From: Allomuricauda sp. CAU 1633
GTDB taxonomy: Bacteria; Bacteroidota; Bacteroidia; Flavobacteriales; Flavobacteriaceae
DNA length: 64,000 nucleotides
Assembly (NCBI RefSeq): GCF_017313225.1
Contig: NZ_JAFLNE010000001.1
Span: 186,001-250,000, forward strand
Direction of reading: 5' to 3'
Below the pieces are notes generated by a model. The model did no database searches. It was not told where the DNA came from and worked only from the letters and a program-made list of their open reading frames with translations. A program made the position numbers and the translations under genes. Each line of letters begins with the position of its first letter. Within the stretch, counting starts at the first letter, position 1. This document shows positions 1-8,409 of this stretch, in pieces.

Positions 1-381
1 AACAGGATACAGGTGACACGACACAGGTTTTCTCCATTTTACCGCATCATCTTCCCAAGCTGCCTCAATGCCGCATTTGGCTATGCCATCTTTAGAAAAA
101 ATCACATAGGCACATTCGCTGTTGTTCACCAAAGGGGTCTCCCATTCGCCATCTTCCCCCTTTACAAAAGTGCCCTGCTCTTCAATGGCCTTGATGCCCT
201 CGGGTCTTAAATAGGGCTTTACCTTTTCATAGATATTCATTAGAATATCGGTTTCTGCATCCTCAACTGGGGCACCATACTCACCTCCCACACAACAGGC
301 TCCCTTGCATGCATTGAGATTGCATACAAAATCGTTCTCCAAAATCTCCTCGGACACTATGGTTTTACCTATCTGAAACAT
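1..381 (-). CDS. DUF3109 family protein, 3' end cut by the window edge
   Basis: 127 codons are visible, in frame from an ATG at 381 to the left edge, so the C-terminus is missing. The N-terminus reads MFQIGKTIVSEEILENDF and is followed by a cysteine cluster (C20, C25, C29, C30) and later isolated Cys residues, with SCHLYPV near the edge. These are the hallmarks of the DUF3109 family of Bacteroidota, which resembles YkgJ-type proteins thought to bind iron or zinc; the actual function is unknown. The gene is transcribed leftward from a TACCTTTG box 20 nt upstream of the start. It is divergent from the MarC gene. The family call is from recognised conserved sequence, not a search. Confidence 0.85.
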   Translation of the reverse strand, partial: MFQIGKTIVSEEILENDFVCNLNACKGACCVGGEYGAPVEDAETDILMNIYEKVKPYLRPEGIKAIEEQGTFVKGEDGEWETPLVNNSECAYVIFSKDGIAKCGIEAAWEDDAVKWRKPVSCHLYPV

Positions 382-401
382 CTGTTTCCTCTCTTTACGG
401 G

Positions 402-409
402 CAAAGGTA
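402..409 (-). promoter_or_regulatory. -7 promoter box for the DUF3109 gene
   Basis: On the minus strand the bases read TACCTTTG, an exact match to the Bacteroidota -7 consensus TAnnTTTG, 20 nt before the ATG at 381. No TTTG -33 box is at the usual spacing. Confidence 0.5.
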
Positions 410-473
410 ATCCAAAACAAAAAAATTGATGTTTTCCAAACATATTATATAATCCAAAAGTCGTTTTAAGACG

Positions 474-481
474 TACATTTG
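474..481 (+). promoter_or_regulatory. -7 promoter box for the marC-like gene
   Basis: TACATTTG matches TAnnTTTG exactly and sits 21 nt before the ATG at 503. It contains the TTG at 479 that could otherwise be read as an earlier start codon, which argues against that start. Confidence 0.55.
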
Positions 482-502
482 CAGACCGAAAAAAGTAGCA
501 TC

Positions 503-1084
503 ATGAATTTGAATGTAAAGGAAATTGCAACTGCCAGTATGATTCTTTTTGCCGTAATCGATATTGTGGGCAGTATTCCCATAATTATATCCTTACGGAG
601 CAAAGTGGGCCATATTCAATCTGAAAAAGCGTCCATAGTGGCAGCCTGTATTATGGTGGCCTTTCTATTTGTTGGGGAACGAATTCTTTCCCTTATCGGT
701 ATTGATGTGAACTCCTTTGCTGTAGCGGGTTCTTTTATCATCTTTTTTCTGGCCATTGAAATGATCTTGGGCATTACCCTGTACAAAGATGATGAACCTG
801 AAAGCGCTTCCATTGTTCCCATTGCTTTCCCACTTATTGCTGGAGCAGGAACCATGACCTCACTTTTGGCTCTTCGTGCAGAATATCATGTGGAGAACAT
901 CATCGTTGCCATTATCCTAAACATTATCTTTGTATATATTGTTCTTAAATCGAGTGCCAAAATTGAGCGGGTCCTAGGTAAAAACGGACTTAGTATCATT
1001 AGAAAGGTTTTTGGTGTGATTCTCTTGGCCATTGCCGTTAAGCTGTTTGCTGCCAACATCAACCAACTCTTTGAACACTTGTAA
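503..1084 (+). CDS. MarC family integral membrane protein
   Basis: A 193-residue polytopic membrane protein with about six hydrophobic segments. The opening MNLNVKEIATASMILFAVID and the following GSIPIIISLRSKVG are characteristic of the MarC/UPF0056 family. The family was once tied to multiple antibiotic resistance, but its transport role is unproven. The ATG at 503 is preferred over a TTG at 479 because the latter lies inside the promoter box, and 503 matches the usual family start. A small membrane protein gene follows after 15 nt and is probably co-transcribed. The length is normal for the family. Confidence 0.85.
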   Translation: MNLNVKEIATASMILFAVIDIVGSIPIIISLRSKVGHIQSEKASIVAACIMVAFLFVGERILSLIGIDVNSFAVAGSFIIFFLAIEMILGITLYKDDEPESASIVPIAFPLIAGAGTMTSLLALRAEYHVENIIVAIILNIIFVYIVLKSSAKIERVLGKNGLSIIRKVFGVILLAIAVKLFAANINQLFEHL

Positions 1085-1099
1085 TTTTAAAGCCATACC

Positions 1100-1303
1100 A
1101 TGAATAAAACATTTAGCATCATTCTTATTATTTTGGCTTTGGCTCTTATTGCCTACAATGTAACCTTGGTGGACTTTGACAATCCTTTTCAGGGAGATAG
1201 CACCGTAGCCTTGATTGGTATCGTGGCTTCTTTGAGTGCCATTGTGCTGTTGCTGATTTTTATGACCTCAAAAAAAATTCAGAAAAAGCTGAACAAGGAC
1301 TAG
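1100..1303 (+). CDS. Small two-helix membrane protein
   Basis: 67 residues with two hydrophobic stretches (about residues 5-25 and 37-55) separated by an acidic loop and ending in a Lys-rich tail, so the C-terminus is probably cytoplasmic. It starts 15 nt after the MarC-type gene, suggesting one transcript. I recognise no named family; similar short proteins occur in flavobacteria. Its stop codon overlaps the stop of the convergent S41 protease gene in the palindrome CTAG. Function unknown. Confidence 0.7.
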   Translation: MNKTFSIILIILALALIAYNVTLVDFDNPFQGDSTVALIGIVASLSAIVLLLIFMTSKKIQKKLNKD

Positions 1304-2928
1304 TCCTGCATTCCAATAATGCCCTCGGTTGATCGCTCAATAACCGCAGCATCAATGTCTTTTACCTTTTTGAGCATGGAATCATATTCCCCTTTGATCT
1401 GGGCAGAAAGGTTGGGAGAGAACAATTGTTCGGCAATGTTTGCCTTTATAAAGGCTTTTATCTTGTCCTCTTGGGCATAAAAATCGAGCTTGATCTTACG
1501 GTTCAACACGAATTCGATAAAATCATCAAAAAGAATATCATCTACCCGGTATTCATCCAAAAATTGATTTCGGGTATAGTCTGCATATCGATTTCGATCC
1601 TCTTCCAAGTGTTCAAAAACAAATCGAGAGAAGAACTGATAGGTGTCATCCATACTTTCAATGGCCTCTTCCTCATTGCTGCCAATAGGCACAAAAACAT
1701 CAGGGATGATACCACCACCTCCGTACACTATTTTCCCTTTGGGTGTCTTAAATTTTAAGGAATCTGCCACCTTTATGCTGTCCTCAGAAGTAAGTTCTCC
1801 ACTGATATAGCGGTCCATAAACTTTTGGTAGTAATCCCGGTTCCCATTTTTGTATGATTTTTGAATGGAACGACCCGTTGGCGTGTAATATCTGGAAACT
1901 GTTAGACGTACAGCAGAACCATCCCCCAAATCCATTTCGCGTTGTACGAGTCCTTTTCCAAAGGAACGTCTTCCTACAATGGTACCAATATCGTTATCCT
2001 GTAATGCCCCAGCAATAATCTCACTAGCCGAAGCAGAGCGTTCATTGATCAAAACATACACCGGTCTGTTCTCAAAATCACCCTTGCTGGTGGCATAAGC
2101 CTTTTTAATTCGACCTTTTTTATTTTTAGTGAACAGAATAAGTTTGTCATCCTCCAAAAACTCATCGGCCAATTTCTCGGCAATGCCCAAATACCCCCCG
2201 GGATTGTCACGAAGGTCCAACACCAGCTTTTCGGCTCCCCTTATTTTGAGCTTTTTCAAGGCATCCTTAAATTCATCAAAGGTGGATTCCGCAAACCGAT
2301 TTATTTTGATGTAGCCCATGTCTTTGGTAAGCATATAATAGGCATCCACACTTTTAATGGGCACATGATCGCGAATGACGGTAATGTCCAAAATCTTGTT
2401 TTCAGATTTTCGGAAGACCTTTAAATCCACTTTGGTACCGACTTTACCCTTTAACTTTGACACCAAATCAGAATTGGGAATTCTGCGGCCATACAGCGTA
2501 TCATTGTTTGCGGCCAATATGCGATCTCCAGGTTTTATACCACTGATGTAGCTAGGTCCATTTTTTATGGTTCTGATAACCGTAATGGTATCCTTGTATT
2601 TGTAGAAACTCACTCCAATCCCCACAAAATCACCTTTCATGTTTTCGGAAACCTCTTCCATTTCACTCTTTGGAATATAGACCGAATGGGGATCTAATTT
2701 TCCAAGAATATTGTTCACGGTAACATCCACAATGCTATCAGTATCAATATCATCTACATATTCATAGTCGATATAATCAATAAGTCGATTGAGTTTATCC
2801 TTTTTGGAATTGGTGGAAAACAGCTTTTCCGGGCTGTCATTAAAGTGGAGCTTCCCTCCTATAAAAATCCCTATAGCAACAGCAAGAGCTAGAAATGTGG
2901 GCCAAATATATCCTTTAATTTTCTTCAT
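1300..2928 (-). CDS. S41 family C-terminal processing peptidase
   Basis: A 542-residue periplasmic serine protease of the Prc/CtpA type. An N-terminal membrane anchor or signal (residues 7-25) is followed by a PDZ domain at about 100-185 (GIGVSFYKYKD...SGIKPGDRI) and the S41 catalytic core. The motif SASASEIIAGAL places the nucleophile at S300, and SFGKG places the general base at K325, a spacing of 25 as in E. coli Prc. The family trims C-termini of envelope proteins or degrades misfolded ones. It starts 16 nt after the dCMP deaminase stop, so the two are probably in one operon. It overlaps the convergent small membrane gene by 4 nt. Confidence 0.92.
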   Translation of the reverse strand: MKKIKGYIWPTFLALAVAIGIFIGGKLHFNDSPEKLFSTNSKKDKLNRLIDYIDYEYVDDIDTDSIVDVTVNNILGKLDPHSVYIPKSEMEEVSENMKGDFVGIGVSFYKYKDTITVIRTIKNGPSYISGIKPGDRILAANNDTLYGRRIPNSDLVSKLKGKVGTKVDLKVFRKSENKILDITVIRDHVPIKSVDAYYMLTKDMGYIKINRFAESTFDEFKDALKKLKIRGAEKLVLDLRDNPGGYLGIAEKLADEFLEDDKLILFTKNKKGRIKKAYATSKGDFENRPVYVLINERSASASEIIAGALQDNDIGTIVGRRSFGKGLVQREMDLGDGSAVRLTVSRYYTPTGRSIQKSYKNGNRDYYQKFMDRYISGELTSEDSIKVADSLKFKTPKGKIVYGGGGIIPDVFVPIGSNEEEAIESMDDTYQFFSRFVFEHLEEDRNRYADYTRNQFLDEYRVDDILFDDFIEFVLNRKIKLDFYAQEDKIKAFIKANIAEQLFSPNLSAQIKGEYDSMLKKVKDIDAAVIERSTEGIIGMQD

Positions 2929-2944
2929 AATAGCAATGGTTTTT

Positions 2945-3382
2945 TTAGACCATTTCTTCCAAAACGGGCAAATGAACGGTCTCTACTCCTGCTCGCTCCA
3001 AAAACTTCAGTCCAGAATCGTCCTTGTAGGCTGTTTGGTATACCACACGTTTTATGCCAGCTTGGTGTACCAGCTTACTACATTCCCTACATGGGGATAG
3101 TGTAATGTATAAAGTGGATCCTTCACAAGACTGGGTTGAGGAAGCCACCTTTAAGATGGCATTGGCCTCGGCATGGAGTACGTACCATTTGGTGTACCCT
3201 TCGTCATCTTCACAAAAATTTTCAAATCCGGTAGGAGTGCCATTGTACCCATCAGATATGATCATCCGATCCTTTACAATAATGGCGCCCACTTGTCTTC
3301 TTTTGCAATAAGAGAGTTTGCCCCATTCTTGGGCCATTCGCAGATATGCTTTATCGTATTTTTCTTGTTTACTCTCCTTCAT
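2945..3382 (-). CDS. dCMP deaminase family protein (ComEB-like)
   Basis: About 145 residues of the zinc-dependent cytidine/deoxycytidylate deaminase fold. LHAEANAIL carries the zinc-binding His and catalytic Glu, and SPCRECSKL gives the two Cys zinc ligands (PCxxC). The family deaminates dCMP to dUMP for dTMP synthesis; the ComEB-like subgroup fits the length. ATG 3382 (MKESKQEKYDKAYLRMA) is chosen over a TTG at 3397. It is likely the first gene of an operon with the S41 peptidase downstream. Confidence 0.9.
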   Translation of the reverse strand: MKESKQEKYDKAYLRMAQEWGKLSYCKRRQVGAIIVKDRMIISDGYNGTPTGFENFCEDDEGYTKWYVLHAEANAILKVASSTQSCEGSTLYITLSPCRECSKLVHQAGIKRVVYQTAYKDDSGLKFLERAGVETVHLPVLEEMV

Positions 3383-3468
3383 ATAGCATTGATTCAACGG
3401 ATAATGAAATAAATATACCCGCTTTGAAAGACCCTTACAACCTTATTCGATTAATTTTAACGATGCCC

Positions 3469-4053
3469 CTAGTTGGGAAACGTTGCAATGAGCAAGGGTA
3501 TTGTAATGGCAATGATTAAAATAGATGCACCTGCAATGAAAATTGGCCTTTTCACCTTTAATAAATCCAAAACCACAAAAGCAAGGGCCAAAATCACCAA
3601 AATAATAGTCACTTGTGAGAGTTCGATTCCAGTAGCAAAACCTAACAGCGGTGTAATCTTATCCTCTTCTTCGGCCATCAACATTTTAAAGTAGTTTGAA
3701 AAGCCAAAACCATGAATCAATCCAAAAAATGCCGTGGCTAAAATGTGCAGGTATAATCCCACTTGCATGGCCTCCCGAAACACATAAGCAAAATTGAAAA
3801 CAGCAGTCAATAAAATGGTAACGGGAATCAAGAATTCAATAAGGGCTACATCCACAGTAAAAATCTCATATACCGAAAGTGCCAACGAAACGCAGTGGGC
3901 TATGGTGAATACTGTGGCCAAAATCACTACGCGTTTCCAGTTTTTAAAGGTAAACGGAACCGCCAAAGCCGACAAAAATAAAATATGATCATAGGCCCCA
4001 AAATCCAGCACATGGTTCAATCCCAGTTTGATGTAAAACAAAAATTCTTGCAT
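3469..4053 (-). CDS. HupE/UreJ family membrane protein
   Basis: A 194-residue membrane protein with about six or seven hydrophobic segments. His-containing motifs LNHVLDFGAYDHILF near the N-terminus, TIAHCVSLAL in the middle and FFGLIHGFGFSNYF further on are typical of the HupE/UreJ family, whose members are proposed nickel or cobalt transporters for hydrogenase or urease. No hydrogenase or urease gene is in the window, so the substrate here is unknown. Flavobacterial members often lack such partners. The ATG at 4053 follows an intergenic heptad-repeat tract. Confidence 0.8.
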   Translation of the reverse strand: MQEFLFYIKLGLNHVLDFGAYDHILFLSALAVPFTFKNWKRVVILATVFTIAHCVSLALSVYEIFTVDVALIEFLIPVTILLTAVFNFAYVFREAMQVGLYLHILATAFFGLIHGFGFSNYFKMLMAEEEDKITPLLGFATGIELSQVTIILVILALAFVVLDLLKVKRPIFIAGASILIIAITIPLLIATFPN

Positions 4054-4060
4054 CCTATCT

Positions 4061-4117
4061 ATGGTTTATGGTTTAAAGTTCATGGTTTTAATTGAAACAC
4101 AATCTTCTGACTTCTGA
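4061..4117. repeat. Degenerate 7-nt tandem repeat tract
   Basis: Four heptads in phase run from 4061 to 4088 (ATGGTTT, ATGGTTT, AAAGTTC, ATGGTTT). A second pair, CTTCTGA twice, occupies 4104-4117. It lies between the convergently oriented end of nothing and the minus-strand DnaJ and HupE genes, that is, within the gap separating those two genes. No coding function is seen. Confidence 0.6.
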
Positions 4118-4123
4118 CTAAAA

Positions 4124-4861
4124 CTATGAAATTCCCCTTTCTTTTTGAATGGTCTCATACGCCTTCTGTACTTCCTTGAATTTTTCCTCAGCCCCTTTCT
4201 TGATGGCCTCATTTTCGGTCACCACACGGTCGGGGTGATATTTTTTGGCCATATTTCTATAGGCTTTTTTCACTTCATCATCCGTGGCATTCTTATCTAT
4301 CTCCAAAATCTTATACGAATTATCCGTGGACTTGACGAACATGGCCATGATACTCTCAAAATCATGTCGCCCTACCCGAAGATACCCCGCTATTTCCCTT
4401 AACTTGCCAAGTTCGGACTTGCTCACTTGCCCATCGGCCTGTGCTATCCCGAATAAAAAGTGAAGCAATTGCAATCGGACCTCATAACGAGTACGCTGCA
4501 CCATATATTCACAAATACGTTGGGTAGAAATCTCCCGCTTCTTGATTACATCATTAAAGGTCCGGAAAATGGCATTGGCCTTTTCCTTACCATAGGTGCT
4601 CAAAAAGTACTGTCGCACAGAATCCAGCTCACGCTGATTGACCTGCCCATCTGCCTTAATAATGATGGAGCAGAGCGAAAGCAGGTTCAGTTCAAAATCC
4701 GCAGGGGAAACCCGTTGACGCGTGTAGTCTTGAAATACGGTTTTTGCACCACCACTGGAGCCACCAAGATTGTCCAAAAAACTACCTACGATAAACCCCA
4801 AAATAGCACCCGGAAACCGAAATAAAAAATAGCCGAGAAAGGCGGCCACCCATTTAATCAT
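4124..4861 (-). CDS. TerB-DnaJ domain protein (DjlA-like co-chaperone)
   Basis: 245 residues. The N-terminus (residues 3-34) is hydrophobic and glycine-rich and resembles a membrane-associating segment. Residues 53-160 form a TerB-like helical domain with two Ix[14 protein letters not shown] repeats. Residues 182-242 are a J domain with the HPD triad at 209-211. The order membrane segment, TerB, J domain matches DjlA-type co-chaperones that stimulate DnaK ATPase at the inner membrane. The gene has a TATATTTG -7 box inside a perfect inverted repeat just upstream. Client and role are unknown. Confidence 0.88.
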   Translation of the reverse strand: MIKWVAAFLGYFLFRFPGAILGFIVGSFLDNLGGSSGGAKTVFQDYTRQRVSPADFELNLLSLCSIIIKADGQVNQRELDSVRQYFLSTYGKEKANAIFRTFNDVIKKREISTQRICEYMVQRTRYEVRLQLLHFLFGIAQADGQVSKSELGKLREIAGYLRVGRHDFESIMAMFVKSTDNSYKILEIDKNATDDEVKKAYRNMAKKYHPDRVVTENEAIKKGAEEKFKEVQKAYETIQKERGIS

Positions 4862-4875
4862 CCTTCAAAAAATTT

Positions 4876-4896
4876 AAAGCCCAAATATAGGGCTTT
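4876..4896. promoter_or_regulatory. Inverted repeat overlapping the -7 box of the DnaJ-like gene
   Basis: AAAGCCC (4876-4882) and GGGCTTT (4890-4896) form a perfect 7-7-7 inverted repeat. On the minus strand bases 4889-4882 read TATATTTG, an exact TAnnTTTG box 20 nt before the ATG at 4861. The repeat could be an operator or a 5'-leader hairpin. Confidence 0.45.
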
Positions 4897-4955
4897 GCAG
4901 AGGAAACTAAACCATACGCAATGTTAAGGGTCATGGTATAAACCCAACAATAATG

Positions 4956-4963
4956 TATCTTTG
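4956..4963 (+). promoter_or_regulatory. -7 promoter box for the bacilliredoxin gene
   Basis: TATCTTTG, an exact TAnnTTTG match, lies 22 nt before the ATG at 4986. An ATG at 4953 overlaps this box and is therefore unlikely to be used. Confidence 0.55.
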
Positions 4964-4985
4964 TTGTCTAATTAAAAAGAAGCCT

Positions 4986-5396
4986 ATGTATCCTGAAGAA
5001 TTGGTAAAACCTATGCGAGCAGATTTGGCTACCGCCGGGTTTGAAGAACTATATACAAGTGAAGCCGTTGAAAATGCCCTGAAACAAGATGGAACCACGC
5101 TGGTTGTGGTAAATTCCGTTTGTGGATGTGCAGCCGCCAACGCCAGACCGGCCGCCAAGTTGAGCCTGCAAAACAGCAAAAAACCAGACCACTTGGTGAC
5201 CGTATTTGCCGGAGTGGACACTGAAGCCGTTAACACGGCCCGAAACCACATGGTGCCTTTCCCTCCATCATCGCCAAGTATGGCACTTTTTAAAGATGGG
5301 GAATTGGTGCACATGATCGAAAGACACCACATTGAAGGTAGACCTGCAGAACTTATCGCAGAAAACTTAATGGAGGCCTATAACGAATTCTGTTAA
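4986..5396 (+). CDS. BrxA/BrxB family bacilliredoxin
   Basis: 136 residues of the YphP/YqiW (DUF1094) thioredoxin-like family. The start MYPEELVKPMRADLA and the CGC motif in SVCGCAAANARPA are diagnostic. In Bacillus these proteins remove bacillithiol from protein thiols. Whether this organism makes bacillithiol cannot be judged here; many Bacteroidota encode its synthesis. The ATG at 4986 matches family starts, whereas the in-frame ATG at 4953 overlaps the promoter. The gene is monocistronic, ending at a strong intrinsic terminator. Confidence 0.92.
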   Translation: MYPEELVKPMRADLATAGFEELYTSEAVENALKQDGTTLVVVNSVCGCAAANARPAAKLSLQNSKKPDHLVTVFAGVDTEAVNTARNHMVPFPPSSPSMALFKDGELVHMIERHHIEGRPAELIAENLMEAYNEFC

Positions 5397-5422
5397 TCCT
5401 TCCCAGATTTAAAAAAATTAAG

Positions 5423-5450
5423 CCACCCAATAGGGTGGTTTTTTGTTTTT
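5423..5450 (+). terminator. Intrinsic terminator after the bacilliredoxin gene
   Basis: CCACCC (5423-5428), loop AATA and GGGTGG (5433-5438) form a perfect 6-bp GC-rich stem followed by a T-rich run to 5450, 27 nt after the stop codon. Confidence 0.8.
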
Positions 5451-5517
5451 AAGCATTAAAAAAGTGAACGATGCTTTATTTTAGTCCCCAATTTCAACCA
5501 CATAAACCAACAAAACT

Positions 5518-6261
5518 GTGAGCATACAAAAGTTACTATCCTATCCTTTGACCATACTTTTTTTTATCTGCTTTGGATTGGTGCTGGTTATTTTTCATCC
5601 TATTCAATGGTTTTGTTTGAAGGTTTTTGGGTATGATGCTCATAAACGCAGTGTGTCCATCCTCAATTGGTTTATTTTGCGATGTACCAATGTGCTGGGC
5701 ACTCGTTATACTTTTACCAATCAGCAAACTATTCCTATGGATAGACCTTTGATCATTGTTACCAACCATCAGAGCATGTATGACATTCCTCCTTTGATTT
5801 GGTATATGCGAAAACACCATCCCAAATTTGTAAGTAAGATTGAATTGGGCAAAGGCATCCCCAGTGTATCTTTTAATTTGCGGAACAGTGGTTCTGCCTT
5901 GATAGATCGAAAAGACCCCAAACAAAGCATCGCAGAACTCCAAAAATTGGGAAAATACATAGAGGACCATAAACGCAGTGCCGTTATTTTTCCAGAAGGT
6001 ACCCGCAGCCGAAACGGAGTTCCTAAGCCTTTCCGCACAACCGGGTTAAAGGTGCTGATGAAAAATGCACCTTCAGCATTGATTGTTCCTATCAGCATCA
6101 ATAATTCGTGGAAGTTGTTGCGCTTTGGAAAGTTTCCCATGGGATTAGGCAACCATCTTAAATTTACCGTCCATCCTCCTATAGAGATTGAAGGTGATGC
6201 AGAAGCCTTAATCGCCCAAGTTGAGCAACAAATTGTATCTGGCATATCCACCACCCCATGA
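5518..6261 (+). CDS. 1-acyl-sn-glycerol-3-phosphate acyltransferase (PlsC-like)
   Basis: 247 residues. A hydrophobic N-terminal segment (about 9-27) precedes the acyltransferase domain with the HX4D catalytic motif NHQSMYD (H84, D89) and FPEGTRS (158-164), which binds the phosphate of the substrate. The family makes phosphatidic acid from lysophosphatidic acid at the inner membrane. The start is GTG at 5518; the next in-frame ATG would remove the membrane segment. TATTTTAG at 5477-5484 is a 7/8 promoter match. The HD-domain gene overlaps its stop by 4 nt (ATGA), implying translational coupling. Confidence 0.88.
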   Translation: MSIQKLLSYPLTILFFICFGLVLVIFHPIQWFCLKVFGYDAHKRSVSILNWFILRCTNVLGTRYTFTNQQTIPMDRPLIIVTNHQSMYDIPPLIWYMRKHHPKFVSKIELGKGIPSVSFNLRNSGSALIDRKDPKQSIAELQKLGKYIEDHKRSAVIFPEGTRSRNGVPKPFRTTGLKVLMKNAPSALIVPISINNSWKLLRFGKFPMGLGNHLKFTVHPPIEIEGDAEALIAQVEQQIVSGISTTP

Positions 6262-6914
6262 GTCAAGATCAGTTGATACAAAATACCATCACTTTTGTAA
6301 AAGAGGAGCTTCAAAATGCGGAAGGTGGCCACGACTGGTTTCATATTGAGCGGGTTTTTAATACCGCAAAGTTGATTTCCCAAAACGAAGAAGTGGATTC
6401 GCTTGTGGTTCAATTGGCAGCCCTTCTACATGACATTGCCGACCCCAAATTTTATGATGGCGATGAAAGTGTGGGGGCCAAAATGGCCAGGGATTTCCTT
6501 GAAGGCCAAAATTTGGACATAAAAATCGTTGATCATGTGGTGAACATCATTCAACACATGTCGTTTAAAAACAGTTTGGATAAAAGTTCAGCAACTTTTT
6601 CATCAATAGAACTGGAAGTGGTTCAAGATGCTGATCGTTTGGATGCGATTGGTGCAATAGGCATTGCCAGAACATTTAATTATGGTGGATTCAAAAATAG
6701 ACCTTTGTATGACCCTAATATTCCGCCCAATCTTAACATGACCAAGGAGGAATATAAGAACTCCAAAGCCCCGACAATCAATCATTTTTATGAAAAATTG
6801 TTGCTCCTCCATGAAAAAATGAACACCGAAACTGGTAAAAAACTGGCTCAACAAAGACATCAATTTATGTTGGATTACCTGGAACAATTTTATAAAGAAT
6901 GGAATGGTGAATAA
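6258..6914 (+). CDS. HD domain phosphohydrolase
   Basis: 218 residues of the HD superfamily. Metal-binding motif residues include H25 in GGHDWFHIERV and the H58-D59 doublet in AALLHDIAD, followed by DADRLDAIGAIGIAR-type sequence, which places it near the YedJ-like predicted phosphohydrolases. The substrate is not known. It begins in a 4-nt ATGA overlap with the PlsC-like gene, so both are made from one message. No lipid-related motif is visible, so its link to phospholipid synthesis is only positional. Confidence 0.87.
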   Translation: MSQDQLIQNTITFVKEELQNAEGGHDWFHIERVFNTAKLISQNEEVDSLVVQLAALLHDIADPKFYDGDESVGAKMARDFLEGQNLDIKIVDHVVNIIQHMSFKNSLDKSSATFSSIELEVVQDADRLDAIGAIGIARTFNYGGFKNRPLYDPNIPPNLNMTKEEYKNSKAPTINHFYEKLLLLHEKMNTETGKKLAQQRHQFMLDYLEQFYKEWNGE

Positions 6915-6916
6915 AC

Positions 6917-6946
6917 TTTGACCTCTAGTGGTTTTTTGTATCTTGG
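6917..6946 (+). promoter_or_regulatory. Promoter for the first Gfo/Idh/MocA gene
   Basis: TTTG at 6917-6920 and TATCTTGG at 6939-6946 (7/8 of TAnnTTTG) are separated by 18 nt, close to the Bacteroidota -33/-7 arrangement. The -7 box ends 22 nt before the ATG at 6969. Confidence 0.5.
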
Positions 6947-6968
6947 AAAACTATTCAAACTAAACATA

Positions 6969-8393
6969 ATGCAAAGAAGAAAATTCATCAAAAATGCAGC
7001 AGCGGCTTCAGCTGCTTTTTCTATTGTTCCAAGCCATGTTTTGGGAAAGACCCATGTTCCTCCAAGTGACACTTTATATGTAGGTGCATTTGGCGTTGGG
7101 GGCAGAGGCGCAAGTGTAATTCGCGGTCTCCACGAAACCGGCATGGTTAAATTCGTATCCTTCTGCGATGTGGACGATCGTAGAGCCCAACCCACCTATG
7201 AACTTTTCCCCAATGTAAAACGATACAAGGATTTTAGGAAGGTCTTCGATGCACACCTGAACGATATAGATGCTGTCATGGTAGCCACGCCCGATCACAC
7301 ACACGCTACCATAGCATTGCCCTTTATGCGGGAGAAAAAACATGCCTATGTTGAAAAGCCATTGACCCATAACATCTATGAGGCCCGGTTAATGAACAAA
7401 GTGGCAGAAGAAAACGGAATTGTTACCCAAATGGGGAACCAAGGTGCTTCCAGCGATGGTAGTCGCATTGCCCGGGAATGGGTAGAATCTGGAATTATTG
7501 GAAAAGTTCACACAATCGATTGCTGGACCAACCGACCTGTTTGGCCGCAAGGGGTCCCTGTTCCTTCGGAAAAACAAAGAGTGCCCAGAGAATTGGATTG
7601 GGACACTTGGCTCGGCCCTGCCGCTGTACGCGATTACAATGCCGCATACTTGCCCTTTAAGTGGCGCGGTTGGTGGGATTTTGGCACCGGTGCTCTGGGC
7701 GATATGGGATGTCATATCATGGAAACCCCGTTCAGTGTTCTTGACTTGGGTTATCCCACAGAGGCTGAAGCCAGTTGTACAACCGTTTGGGTAGGTGATT
7801 TTGTTGAAGCGGATTATAGTCCTTCCTGTCCCCCATCCTCCAAAATTCATCTCAAGTTTGAGCATGAAGAGCATGGAGATATAGCCCTTAACTGGTACGA
7901 TGGTGGGATTAAACCCAATCTTCCAGATGAACTCAAAGATGGGGAAACAATTGGCGATAGTGGAGGCGGAACCATCATGTATGGTGAAAAAGGTACCCTT
8001 ATTTGTGATACCTACTCAGAAAATGCACGTTTGCTTCCGTCAGATATGATGGATCTTTACAAAACACCCGCACCCAAATACCCTAGGGTTCCTGGTAGCG
8101 TGGGTGGACACATTGCCAATTTTGTGGATGGCTGTTTGAATGGAACCCCAACTTCCTCCAATTTTGAAAAAGCCGGACGACTTACCGAGACCGTTCTTAT
8201 GGGGAATTTAGCTGTTAAAGCGTATCAATACAAAGTATTGAAAGAAGGCAAAAAAGTTGGTGATTGGGAGCCTTTTGACTATCCCGGCAGACGTAAACTG
8301 TTCTGGGATGGAGACAATATGAAAATCACCAACTATGAAAAAGCGAACGAATGGGTTACCCGTGAATATCGCAAGGGTTGGGAACTGACATAA
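6969..8393 (+). CDS. Tat-exported Gfo/Idh/MocA family oxidoreductase
   Basis: 474 residues. The N-terminus MQRRKFIKNAAAASAAFS is a twin-arginine signal, so the folded protein with its nicotinamide cofactor is probably exported. A Rossmann GxGxxG-like stretch (GAFGVGGRGASV) follows, then the EKP motif (VEKPLTHN) typical of the family's catalytic lysine. Exported members act on sugars or glycosides, for example the Nagalase-like or 3-keto-sugar oxidoreductases; the substrate cannot be read from sequence. ATG 6969 is chosen over a TTG at 6918 that lies in the promoter. It is probably monocistronic. Confidence 0.88.
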   Translation: MQRRKFIKNAAAASAAFSIVPSHVLGKTHVPPSDTLYVGAFGVGGRGASVIRGLHETGMVKFVSFCDVDDRRAQPTYELFPNVKRYKDFRKVFDAHLNDIDAVMVATPDHTHATIALPFMREKKHAYVEKPLTHNIYEARLMNKVAEENGIVTQMGNQGASSDGSRIAREWVESGIIGKVHTIDCWTNRPVWPQGVPVPSEKQRVPRELDWDTWLGPAAVRDYNAAYLPFKWRGWWDFGTGALGDMGCHIMETPFSVLDLGYPTEAEASCTTVWVGDFVEADYSPSCPPSSKIHLKFEHEEHGDIALNWYDGGIKPNLPDELKDGETIGDSGGGTIMYGEKGTLICDTYSENARLLPSDMMDLYKTPAPKYPRVPGSVGGHIANFVDGCLNGTPTSSNFEKAGRLTETVLMGNLAVKAYQYKVLKEGKKVGDWEPFDYPGRRKLFWDGDNMKITNYEKANEWVTREYRKGWELT

Positions 8394-8409
8394 TTTTTTT
8401 TGAATTAAT

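Noticed and set aside
479-502. TTG start extending the MarC gene
   Set aside because: The TTG is part of the exact TACATTTG promoter box, so it would lie upstream of the transcript start.
5769-6413. 214-codon minus-strand frame overlapping the PlsC-like and HD genes
   Set aside because: It covers conserved motifs of two well-supported plus-strand genes and shows no family features.
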